Assembly: GCA_015680685.1 (NCBI GenBank) | Contig: MNCI01002986.1 | Coordinates: 68,730 to 132,729 of the forward strand | Source: Gnetum montanum | Taxonomy: Eukaryota > Streptophyta > Gnetopsida > Gnetales > Gnetaceae | Direction: 5' to 3' | Length of the DNA stretch: 64,000 nt | Shown here: in pieces, positions 22,749 through 32,999 of the stretch | Layout: each line of letters opens with the position of its first letter | Position numbering within the stretch: the stretch's first letter is position 1 | The notes under the pieces: generated by a model | The model's database searches: none | The model's input: only the letters and a program-made list of their open reading frames with translations | Told to the model about the DNA's origin: nothing | Made by a program: the position numbers and the translations under genes

Positions 22749-24779
22749 AACGAAAACCAAGTGTTACCAAGGCGATGTTTATTATCATCTATCAACTCAT
22801 ACCTCACTCATAACCTTAGTTCATTAAGCTCATTATGCATATAATTGCAGGTTTAAGAAAATTTTCAAGAAAAATCCCCCAAAAAGTGTTTATCTCTTCT
22901 ATGACCCATCACAACTAGTTCCTTTTTCATTATATGTAGCTTAAAATAATGGTTTTAGGCTTGAGGGTTAGAAAAATTGGTCATTTGGCGTTATCATTAA
23001 TGATTTTTCATTATAAGTCCTATAGTTTTTAACATTCGTACCCTTAGAGTACCTTTTGGGTGATAGAAAATTTTAACAAATTGGTGCAAAGTTTGCACAC
23101 ATGCACCCCCATGACTAAGTTGAACACTTTGGGTTTAGATAGATTTAAACAGTATAGAAATTAGAGCATTAGAGAGTTAAATATCATAAGTGGAAGATGG
23201 AGGCACAGAGCTCTAAGTTGCAAGAAAAAAAGTTCAACAAGTCCCCTAGTAACAAATAAGAAAAATGAAGTTCATGTTGGGTGGGGGTCCACTATATACT
23301 TTTTTTTAGACCTGACATCGAGTATGAGACGTTGTGTATGCAATGTCGAGTCAGACCCAACATCGGATACACAACATCGAGGTCCAAAAATTTCAAGTTT
23401 TATGGGGCAAAAGGGTATGAAAATTGAAGCTCTGAGTTTGATTAGAAGGTTAAAAGTTAAATTTTGTAGTTTGGGTAAGTGGAAAAATTAATTGGAGGTA
23501 TCAAAGGTAGGATAGGGTGAAGTCTTCAATGGTAAAAGTATGAGAACGAACAAGAAAAAAGGAATTGAGAGCTTGATGATGGGATAGAGTATGTTCATGA
23601 TAAGGGAAACAATAAAACATAAAAATTGGATAGCATGGAAGGTAAAAAATGATGTGGTCCTATTTAGCAAGTACAAGTCACAAAAGTTACACACGCGGAT
23701 CCTCCCCAAAGTAGGTTCTAGCCTATGATGCCCTTGCATAACCACACTTAAAATGTTCGTAGACACTAGAGGAGTTGAATGCAATGCATACCTATGAAAT
23801 AAAACACACATGTTAAAACCACCAAATAGAGATAAGTACTCCATGTTACATGAAACCAAAATTTATGAACATTTGGACAACAAGATGGAATAGACTAAAG
23901 AAGGGATCGTAGAAATCGAGATATGAGGTGTCGTACCATGATCATAATGAAACCTTATGTGTTATTAATGGTTAGATAACAATGTGTCCTTCTTTCCAAG
24001 ATTCAAACCAAGTTCATACCACATTTAGTAACATCGCATTGTTTCATCTCATCGACAAACAAACATAAGACTACGAAAGTTGCAAGGAGTAACATAACTT
24101 CATGTTTTGTCCAAGGGAAAAGCATTATTATGGCACAATTATTGTTTATTTTTGGTGGTTCTGAGAAGTTGTCAACCTTCAAGCATGGGTACATGTCTTT
24201 CCAGTGGGACCCATAGAAGTTTATTCAATGCGAGTTAAAGTTGATTTTACTCCCATCAACATGATAGAACATAAAGAAGTAACCAAAGAAAATCCACAAA
24301 TACCTTGATGTCATACCCTTTACATCCTGTCTTGGTTCTGCACTCTTCCATCTAGACACAATGGTTATTAAGTTATTTAGAGATTGAATGATGAAAAAGA
24401 TTACCATCATGACTAGAGAAAGAACCTCTTATTAATGAAATGGGTGAATGGATGTCATAGTTTCAATGCTCGAATAATCAGTCCCTTATGACTCGACAAC
24501 ATAGAGAAAAAACCTCACCTCTATGGGAAACATGATTAATAACAAGATTACATACAAGGAAAATGAAAATAACAACTAGAAAATGTAGAAGAAAAATAGA
24601 AAGAATAGAAAAATGATAAAAAATTATAAAACAAAAAGATAAAAAGCACTTAAAAATCCTGAAGATTAAAATGGGGAGTAACCCCCATGACTAAACATTT
24701 GGTCATGGCTAGGATTAATAAGTGGATGAAAAGGATCCATGCATGTATGAAATGTTGGGAACTAGTCATGCCCTAGCCA
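22749..24779 (-). other. A2 spacer with M1-M3, internal TATA and polypurine motifs
   Basis: No gene. On the minus strand from gag to ORF3: polypurine-like motif (24695-24681), T-rich DNA (24660-24540), M1 (24330-24290), M2 (24220-24154), M3 (23770-23670), a group of gacatcg words (23385-23314), a TATATA site (23298-23293) followed by gtggaccccc, and a second polypurine-like motif (23119-23103). The order is the same in A1, A3 and A5. The open stretch 23859-23488 crosses M3 and is not a gene. Confidence 0.7.
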
Positions 24780-26614
24780 CTAGGTGCTTGTTGGAGGTGT
24801 GGTGGCTTGAGAGAAAAATGGTTGATCACACACTTGATTGTTATATGTATGGTGGGTTAGGGTATGAGGGGTGTTAAAATTATGGAGGACTAGCCCACTA
24901 TTGTACCCTTGAGCATGAGATGCTATGCATGGATTCATTTGTCTCCTCACATGTGTAGATTCATTAGTTGGATGTGGGATTATATTACAGATAGATGGTG
25001 GCCCTTGTATATGGTTGAAGGACATTGGTTTAGATGAGGAAGGTGGTGTACTAGGTTAGCTTTGTGCTGGCTTAGATGATGTGGTGGGTCCATGCATGGT
25101 TTGCCTCAACTTACGACCTTTCCTCCAAAAGGGATGTTTTTGGCATTGTGGGTGGGGCTCACTCTGGTGTCAACATGTCTTTGAACATTTGCAGTACAAG
25201 TAGCATTCATTGGTGGATATTGAGGTGCTTAACCTTCCTGAGTTGTTGGTGATGGCGTATAAGGAAGTGGATGATGAGAATATTGAGGGTGAGTTGGGTG
25301 GTAAGAGGCATAAGTTGGTGATCCTTCAAGGGATGTCATGTATTGATGGTATTTGGGAGAGTGATATTGGCAATTTGAAGTAGAGGACACTAAACTAGTT
25401 GGAGAAACATGATGTTGAACATAATATCTATGATGTTTCGATAGATGTGGCTAATTTGGTGGTGGCCTAACCCATGATTATGGTTGTTGCTACTACAGTT
25501 AAGGATGTTGAGGTTGGTAATAAGTCCCACTAGAATGGTATGGTTAGTTGTGGGACTATCCAAAATTACCTTGTGGGAGAGGAAGTCTCCTTGGTGTGTG
25601 CTTTTGCACAAACTTTAGATTTAAGGCACCTACCCAATACTCCTGTAGATGCAACAATATAGGGCATTGGCCCTTTGGATGATCATATATGCATAGGTCA
25701 CATCCATAATCTTCATCTATGGTGGAGTCTTTAGCCTCACTTTTTCTAGCCTTGTGTTTCATCTACCAAAAAGTGTTCCTCACTATTTATTACTTTTGTG
25801 TTCTTTGTTTATTGTGTTCACCTAGTGTGCATTGCATAATCTTCTCTGCAATCATTTCAACAAGTTTGTGACATTTTCATTTATCCATTTAGAAATCCTA
25901 TTGAATTTTGCTTCTAGATCGTCAATAAACTCCTCTATTAGCAAATTTTGTTGTAGAATCACCTTATCAATGGTAGGCATCCTGGAAGGCTTGTAAATGC
26001 TGTTATGGATCCGTATCATAGCCTCCTACAAATTTAGGAATATTGTTCATGTCAAGATTAGGTAAACAACTATTTTTGTGATGCTTGTGAGATATCTTAA
26101 TGGCTTCTATGATATGCATTAAGCTCTTAGTAGCCAACAAAGATTCATCATCATCAAATGTATTATGAGGGAAATTTCTATGTTCATGGTGACTTTTTTG
26201 ACTTTTCCTATGGGTTCAATTTGAATTTTTAGTCTAACCCTTTAATGGAGCTCTATCTCTATACCTACATTCATTGTCATTTGAACTAGATGTTGAAGGG
26301 AAAGAGGAAGATGAGAAACTAGAAGAGTTTCCATGGCTTCCATGTTATTCCCTAGGGTCCCTTAATTTATCATTTCTAGTTTTCAAGGAGGTCTTAGGCC
26401 TTGAGGCCTCCCCTAGCTTAGGACTCATGTTGCCTCCTCCAAGATTGTCTACCTTAGGTGAATGTAGTGTTTAAGTGTCGTTAGGGTGGTTATGATCATA
26501 AGAAACCCCTACATAAGGTTGATCACTCCAATCTTCTTCATTGTATATCTCATTAGTTCTCAAATGAATGTGTTCGCTATACAATGCATAGTCACTTCAA
26601 TGTGAGAGAGACAT
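24780..26614 (-). pseudogene. A2 gag
   Basis: It starts MSLSH at 26614 and soon reads RTNEIYNEEDWSDQPYVGV, matching A5 (RTNKIDDEDEVWSTQPYAGV). A serine-rich stretch follows (26340-26270). The zinc knuckle CDLCIYDHPKGQC is at about 25700-25660 and is a CX2CX3HX4C form, then LQEYWVGALNLKFVQ. The tail ends HHTYNNQVCDQPF close to 24780. It would bind RNA and form the particle. Several stops and frame shifts are present. No protease follows. Confidence 0.75.
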
Positions 26615-26720
26615 TGTTCTTGATTTACGGTGTGTGTGAGCTAAGAGTTTCTAAAAGATATATCATTAATTCCTTTACAACGATCTTGTATGATATAACT
26701 AATCTAGATAACTAGCACCA

Positions 26721-26738
26721 TCCCTGGTAATGGCACCA
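26721..26738 (-). promoter_or_regulatory. A2 primer binding site, tRNA-Asp
   Basis: On the plus strand tccctggtaatggcacca lies one base inside the 5' LTR. The 3' end of plant tRNA-Asp(GUC) ends tccccggcaacggcgcca, so 14 of 18 bases agree, and every difference is C to T as seen on this strand. tRNA-Asp primers are known from Athila-type elements. Confidence 0.8.
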
Positions 26739-26739
26739 A

Positions 26740-27613
26740 TGATGAGTGACGAGGTGCCCCTACACTCAACCATACGAATCACAAGTGTTCATGCACGATC
26801 CAATTAAATTCTACATATAGGACTAGTTGTAGCGTCTAGATCATTATGCCTTGATCGTAGTTTGTTGTCTTCCCACTTAGACTAGTGGTAGCTTTTCAGG
26901 TATGGTTTAGTCCAAAGTGAGGCGTATGATGTTTCCTAATTCTATGCTACTCCTAGTGATGAAAAGAGATAAATTGATTAACTAATGAATAATGGAAAAT
27001 AAAGTCTAAGTTAGCCTATGGAAATGGTATTTGCTCTTAATTATTCATACATGTCTTGAACTTCGTGGAGCTACTTTTTGGATTACCAAGTGCATGTCAC
27101 TAGTTGTGCCAAACGATACACCTCTGGGTGACCAAGTATTTACACTTAAAATGCTAGTGATTAAGGCATACACATTTTGCTTAACAATAGCAAGAGTAAA
27201 TAACAATAAATGAAAATGTTTAATTAAAGAAAGCATTAAATAATTAAAACAACAATATTAATCTAAGTGGATGTTGCAATGATGGAAGTAATCTCGATCT
27301 TTATTGTCAATCATGTAATGTGTCAAAGTATGTCATACTCAAACAAAGGTCTTGTATGGTTACAAAAAATGCATTGTAGGCATGCATTGGGAATAACAGA
27401 CTTAAAGAAAAGAACCTGAAAACTAACTATTTCTAAGATCTAAGATAAAAAACTATCTCATTTGAAAGCCCAAGTGCAATATTTATAGGCAAGGTCCAGA
27501 TGAGGGAACATCGGGTATCCAATGTCGCTTATTAGCCCTGACATTGAATATATGATGTTAGAGTCCTGATGTTATGTATTTGATGTCGAGGCTCATCAAA
27601 TCACATCTCATCA
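26740..27613 (-). repeat. A2 5' LTR (874 bp)
   Basis: The plus strand begins tgatgagtgacgaggtgccc and ends cacatctcatca, followed by the second duplication copy cttag. It aligns with 19016-19873; scattered base changes show an old insertion. A TATA box on the minus strand is near 27478-27490. Confidence 0.88.
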
Positions 27614-28590
27614 CTTAGGTAGATTCTTTGGGATTTGGTTCTTAACTTTTTCTAACCATTCATCAACTTTGGGGCCCACAAACTCCTTAGTTGAGGTTAT
27701 GCAAGGGCAAAAAAAGGGCATAACCTTGCTATGGAAAGGACCCACTTGCATAGCTTTTGATTAAGCTAGTTAAGTCCCTTATCCTTGGCAATTTTGGTAA
27801 TCAAATCTTTTTCATTCCCCATTAGTTACATCTAACTGTGTACTCCTTAAGATATTTCTCTAGTAATTCTCCATCTTTTGAGAAATCTTAAGCCCTCTTC
27901 ATGTATTTCATTATGTTCTTGGCTTTTTGAGCTCCTATTTGACTCCAATTTTGTTCAAAAACTCCTTGTATTTTCCAAATTTTAACTTCGTCAATGATGA
28001 TCAATAGTAGCATTGAGTAAGCCCAGTTGACATAGCTAGCCACGTCAACTAAGCCTTGTCGATAAGGCCTAGTTGACACATGTGAAAACTTCTATATATA
28101 GTGGCCACCACTTAGGAATTTTTTGCCATTTGCTTCAAATGTAAGGGGAGCTTTTGCAATTTTTCATAGCTCAAATCCTTCTAGAGCCTGTAAGTTTCAA
28201 ACCATTTGTCTGATTTACTCTGTTCTTCAACTCTACAGCTTTTGGAGGTATGCTTTACATCATGGGGACCACAAACCTTAGGTTTTGGATAAAAACTTTT
28301 TTAGAATTTTTCTAACTCCCCCATCGATTTAATGAATAAAATAATATCAAATCATCAACCTATGAGAGTTAAACCCTTCCAACACACTCTTGTAACCTAT
28401 TTAATTAGATAATAATAAAATAATATTAAAATAATCAAAATAGCCATGATCACAACTTAGCCAAGTATAACTACTTCAAGGGTTAAGGTATTCCAAATGT
28501 TTCAAAGTTACACATTAAATGCTAATCTTTGGTCATGTTGTGATTAAAGATGATACCTAGACAAAAACGCTCATAAGAAGGAGGACCATC
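27614..28590 (+). other. A1 spacer, right part, with M3 and internal TATA
   Basis: No gene. M3 is at 27690-27765 (gaggttatgcaagggca... and ggacccacttgcatagc). Inverted repeats follow: agttgac/gtcaact at 28025-28049 and gccttgtcgataaggc at 28053-28068. Then tatatata at 28093-28100, followed by gtggccacc. The same order is seen in A2 and A3. After 28300 the DNA is A/T-rich with no clear feature. Confidence 0.6.
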
Positions 28591-28599
28591 TCAACTAAG

Positions 28600-31129
28600 G
28601 GAAAAACTACCTAGAACTAGAATTGAGTAATAAGAACAAAGCCCAAGAACAGGTAGTAGAAACTCATGCAATGAGACCTCTTCAAGAGAAGCCTGAAGTG
28701 GAATCTATTTGATAGATTCTTGAGGACATGGCCATAACAAAACAATCCCATCAAGATGAAGTGCCAAGACTAGTGGCAAGAATTGAGGTTACATTAACTT
28801 AAGCCTATATTGATTAGATGAAGCCTCATGACATCCAACATTTAGTTCTTCAAGAATTGAACTTTGTACCATTCTTAGAACATGCTCCACTAGAAGTCAA
28901 GATGAAATTGTAAAACTCTTCCATGTGGGCAATCATCACTTCCAATGGGAAAAGGTACATGGGAGAGACATATCTCTTCTAGAACAGTAGGCAGGTAGGA
29001 GCTACTATGAAGATCAAGGATGTTCAGGTATCCTACTTGGTGGAGGCCATTGCACAGTCCCTTGGGTTGCTTCATATTGGAACAAATTTGGTAGAGATCT
29101 CTACACAAGTGTGCCTAGGTGTAAAGAAGAAGCCAACCCAAAAATGTTATGGAGTCGACTACAAGAAGTATGGTGCACTCATCTTGACAGAGCATGTATA
29201 TTTTAAGATAGTGGCCTATCATCTCAATCTACCAGTGAGGATCAGTAAGGTGACTACCTTTTCCACCCGTGCGTGTATTGCTTTGAGTGGAAAATTTCCT
29301 ATGAACCTTCCATAGGTGATCTATCTAGATATTGAAAAGTAATTTAAGGAAAATGAATGTGGAAGAAAGGCCTTGCCATTTCCCTGCCTCATCAGAAAAC
29401 TATGCAAAAGGGCAGGAATAGTTTGCTACGCCAACAACACAATCCAACATACTTCTTTTGCCTCTTTGGCAAAAATGATGAAATACAAGATCCTTGCCAT
29501 AACCAAGGAAGAGGACTAGCAACTACCACCTCCACCGCTCACTCAAAAAACAACATTGGAGTCCCATGCTGCCTGTTAATAAATGCACAAGATTCGAGAG
29601 TAGCTCTTACATGAGTAAGAGTAGCAAGTAGAAATGAGTGGTGGTGATCCATCTATGTATCACCTAGTGATGAGTCATCTCAACGATGTGGATCAAACTG
29701 TTATCCAAATGGAGGGAGGTGGGACAATATTTTTAGCACAAAGAACATAGTTACTTGTCGGATCAAATCCTAGCACTTGAGAGGTAATGGTCCTTTTGTT
29801 ACAATAACAGGAATGCCTAGAAATTTCTTATAATGTAATTACTTTCTTAGTGTGTTTGGAGGAGGGTGAGGGAGTAACTATCTTGGTGATGTAGCAGACA
29901 ATAGCAAAGGTGGTTTTTGATAGAATTTTTGATGCATTAAATGCACCTGCAACATCTATACTAGACAATTCTACATTCAAAGTTGTGCGGAACCATGACG
30001 AAGCTTTCCAAAAGCTTCAAAAATAACTTAAGAAGGTTGAGGACGCGAAGGATATGGTGATCTTTGATTAGTCCTTGGTTGATGTCATGATGCATAACAT
30101 CCAAAAGGACTTGGATTAGACTCGCTAGGAGAATATCACTTTGAGTATAAAAATCATCGCCTATAGAATGTTGATGTGTAGAAGTAACAAATGCAAGATT
30201 TCATTCATCAATAGTAGAAACATCTAGCTAGAGTAAACATTGAATCGAGGGGATTGGTAGTCAAAAACATAAATCTCTTCATGGAAGAAGTCCAAGCCTT
30301 TCATAAAAAATCTACAACATAGGTAGCCATCTAAAAAAATGAGGCTCTCAAATTTAAGAGACTCAAAAATCACTACAAAGATCAAGTTGGTCTTCAAAAA
30401 GAAATAAATGAAAAACATATTTAGATGGAAAAGGAAAAAGTTAATATGGCCCTCGAATAGCTTAAGGAAGGAGGTGATGTCTAGTAGCCTATCTTTGATG
30501 GGCTCAATGACTACAACAAGGCAGGGATCTGCATGACGGAGTTGCAGATTGAGGAGATGGCAAAGTACATGGAGCTTGCCAATCTTTGTTATGCAAATTT
30601 GGTGATGTTGATTGTTGGATGGTTGTGGTCTAAATTATAGGAACATGTGGATAATTCATACTTGTTATACAAAGTTAAGTCCAAGCATCACAAAGACACC
30701 AAGTAGAAGCTTGAGATCACAAATTCATAACTCAATGTTCTTAGGTAGTGCTTCACCAATCAATGGTCTATAGTTGAGAACCTAGCCATAAGAATGAGTA
30801 GCTACCAAGAGCTACAAAACTTAGTAAAGACATTCAATGTTGAACACAAACTTTTCACTACCTAGTTAGTTAATGTCAAGGAGCTATTTTTGGCAATGCC
30901 CTATCCTTAGGATGTTCCCACACTAGTCCACATTCACGATGCAACATGGATTGCGAATGATCCCAAGAGTAAGAAGGAGAAGATGAAGGCATTGTTGGAT
31001 GTCTCTCATCTTCTGTCAAAAGCTGTAGCTGTTGTAGGACAACCACAATCGCCTCAACCATCGTGTGCGCCTAAAGTAGGAGAAGGTCCTTTGGAGCCTC
31101 ACAAGCCTTCACTGGCTAGGACCATTTGA
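28600..31129 (+). pseudogene. A1 ORF3, env-like position, unknown role
   Basis: The N-terminal domain is recognisable at 28860-29110: KRYMGETYLF, then VQVSYLVEAIAQSLGLLHIG. The part 29115-29420 reads LTEHVYFKIVAYHLNLP and FPCLIRKLCKRAGI. The latter resembles, from memory, the LPFPSLI..LC..AGV motif of a domain found in Athila env-like ORFs and called 'putative plant transposon protein'. A coiled-coil part follows (29900-30480). The C-terminal part near 31000 is P-rich (GQPQSPQPSCAPKVGEGPLEP). It matches A2 and A3 ORF3. Many stops. Confidence 0.65.
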
Positions 31130-31380
31130 ATGTCTTCCTCATCTTTGTGTCATTAAAGGAATTGTGTTTTTCATTTTTTTCTTGGTGTTCAATTTTGTTG
31201 TCATGAACACAAAAATTTTGTAATGATTGTAATTTCGTACAATTGGGCACTTTCCTTTTGTCATGTTGTTCGTGTGTTGTTTTGTGTGTCAATAATTCCA
31301 TATCATTCCAAATATTTTGTAAGAAACTTTATTCTCATTTTGTTCACTTGAGGATGAGTTTTCATTTAGTCATGGGGATA
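31130..31380 (+). promoter_or_regulatory. A1 3' UTR and polypurine tract
   Basis: About 215 bases of T-rich non-coding DNA, then cacttgaggatgagttttca and ttagtcatggggata ending at 31380, directly before the LTR. The same phrase (gaggatgagttttcattta) precedes the LTR in A2, A3, A5 and A6, so this stretch of about 20 bases upstream of the purine run is itself conserved. Confidence 0.8.
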
Positions 31381-31934
31381 TGATGAGTAACATTTTCTGG
31401 GTTATGTTGATAGGGCCCCATTGATGCGATCTTGTTGATGTGGGATTTGATGTGCTGACATGGCCTCATCGATGCAGTGTCTATTTTTGCCTATAATTAT
31501 GCACTTACCCACTATGTTTATGACATCTATTATCATAATTGTAGTGGAGCTCTTGCAGTTTTCTTTATTGAAACCTAGAATATTTTTCTAAGTGTCCATA
31601 GTAGAAGTCAAAGAGTGTATGGATCTTTATTTGAGCACTGTTGTACCTAAGCATGATAGTGTATGCAACAATAGATTAATTTTTTATTTATGCATTTAAT
31701 TCTTTATGTAATTTTCTTTAATGGTTTAAGTAATTAAGCTAGATTAAATAATGATTAATTAAGCACATAAGTATGACCACTTCAAGCATATGCTTGGCAC
31801 TTGTTAATCCCAATAATGCTTAACATTTGATAACCTAGTATCATTAAACATGTTCAGGATGTGTACTGCAAGTGGGAACAACTATTTATGTTATAGTTCC
31901 TTTCCTAGTTATTTCTTTTACTTTTCTTTGAATT
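31381..31934 (+). repeat. A1 3' LTR, first 554 bp
   Basis: It begins tgatgagtaacattttctgg after the polypurine tract. It is close to the A8 LTR (62257 onward): both have acccactaygtttatgacat and ttagaatattttctaagtg words. The U3 has gatgcgatc/catcgatg words rather than gatatcgc. It is cut at 31935 by A3. Confidence 0.8.
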
Positions 31935-32819
31935 TGATGAGCGATGAAGCAATCCACCATTCAATCATAAAAGTCACAAGCATTCATGCATCACCAGATA
32001 ATAATCCATGGACAAGATACTTTTAATATGCTAGCAATTGGTTTAAGCTCAAGATTGTTGTCTTCCACCGCGGAGCTAGTGAAGTTTACGTGTATGGTTT
32101 AGCCTAGAGTAAGGCATATGATATCTGATGTTGGTAGGCCATCACTGCTCCTAGGAAACATAATGGAAATGGAAATGATTTCTAAATCTAAGTAAAACAA
32201 GTATACAGATCTATTGTAGCCTATGGCGATGAGCATCTATTCTTAATCTTCTGTACACACCTTGGGCTTTGTGTAAGTACTACTAGGAAATGAAGTGTAC
32301 CACTATTGGGTGTACCAAGTGATAGCACTACTAGGTTACTAAGAAGTTACACTTAAGTGCTAGAGATTAGTTGTACTCATTTTGCTTAATAATAAAAGTA
32401 ATAGTAAAGTGCATGGAATAGTAAAACATTAACTAGAAAAATAGTAAACATTATGCTAAGTAAAAACAACAAACTAGGAGAATGTTACAATAGTGAGAAA
32501 TAGCTCAATATTTATTTTTAGTCACACTTATGCCCAAGGAAAAGATGTTCAAATAAAGATGCTATGCACTAAATCACACTACACTATGGGCATTCACACT
32601 TCTAAGTGCTAGATTACGAAAACAAACTGAAAGAGTTATGTTACCATGGAGTGAAAAAATATGTGAATCTATGCACCTAAGTGTTGTGTTTATAGGTTGC
32701 ATACATCTTGTGATATCCTATCTATAATGACATAGCATGTGCTACAATATCAAATAAATGACATCGTAAATATGATACCATAGTTATGATATCATTGTGA
32801 GCTAAAATTGACGTTATCA
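31935..32819 (-). repeat. A3 3' LTR (885 bp)
   Basis: The plus strand begins tgatgagcgatgaagcaatc and ends gacgttatca before the polypurine tract. A TATA box on the minus strand is at about 32688-32700. U3 words are of the atgatatc type (32705-32800), many decayed. The last bases tatca differ from the usual ctcatca, probably by mutation. Confidence 0.8.
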
Positions 32820-32840
32820 TACCCCCACAACTAATTGAAA
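32820..32840 (-). promoter_or_regulatory. A3 polypurine tract
   Basis: Minus strand: aattagttgtgggggtatga. One change (catgg to tgtgg) from the family form. Confidence 0.75.
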
Positions 32841-32999
32841 ACTCATCCTTGAGTTAAAACACAATGAAGATAGAGTTCCTTAGAAAATTGGGAGGTATAT
32901 TTACATGACAATTGTGGTGTTTACAAAATTGATAAAATTATATGATAACATAACAAAACAATGAAAAACAAAAATTTGCGATAGCTTGATGTAGCTTAA

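Larger units (their letters stand above)
19016..27613 (-). mobile_element. A2: complete Athila-like element without pol
   Basis: An 8598-bp element on the minus strand, flanked by a near-perfect 5-bp duplication. In its own order: 5' LTR (27613-26740), tRNA-Asp primer site, gag (26614-24780), spacer, ORF3 (22770-19900), polypurine tract, 3' LTR (19873-19016). There is no protease, RT, RNase H or integrase anywhere between gag and ORF3. It therefore needed enzymes from a relative to move: a gag-only non-autonomous element that also kept ORF3. Confidence 0.85.
13013..31934 (+). mobile_element. A1: Athila-like element, truncated, split by A2
   Basis: In order: gag (from mid-gene), protease, RT, RNase H, integrase, spacer, then (after the A2 insertion 19016-27613) the rest of the spacer, ORF3, polypurine tract and the first 554 bp of the 3' LTR. 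The left part is cut by T2 at 13013 and the right part by A3 at 31935. The pol lacks the second RNase H, has a protease of the DLGS form and is followed by a long non-coding spacer and an extra ORF. This is the layout of Athila-type elements. All coding parts are broken. Confidence 0.8.

Noticed and set aside
23488-23859. 123-codon minus-strand open frame
   Set aside because: It covers spacer block M3, which is conserved as DNA in other copies without this frame; no matching protein in A1, A3 or A5.
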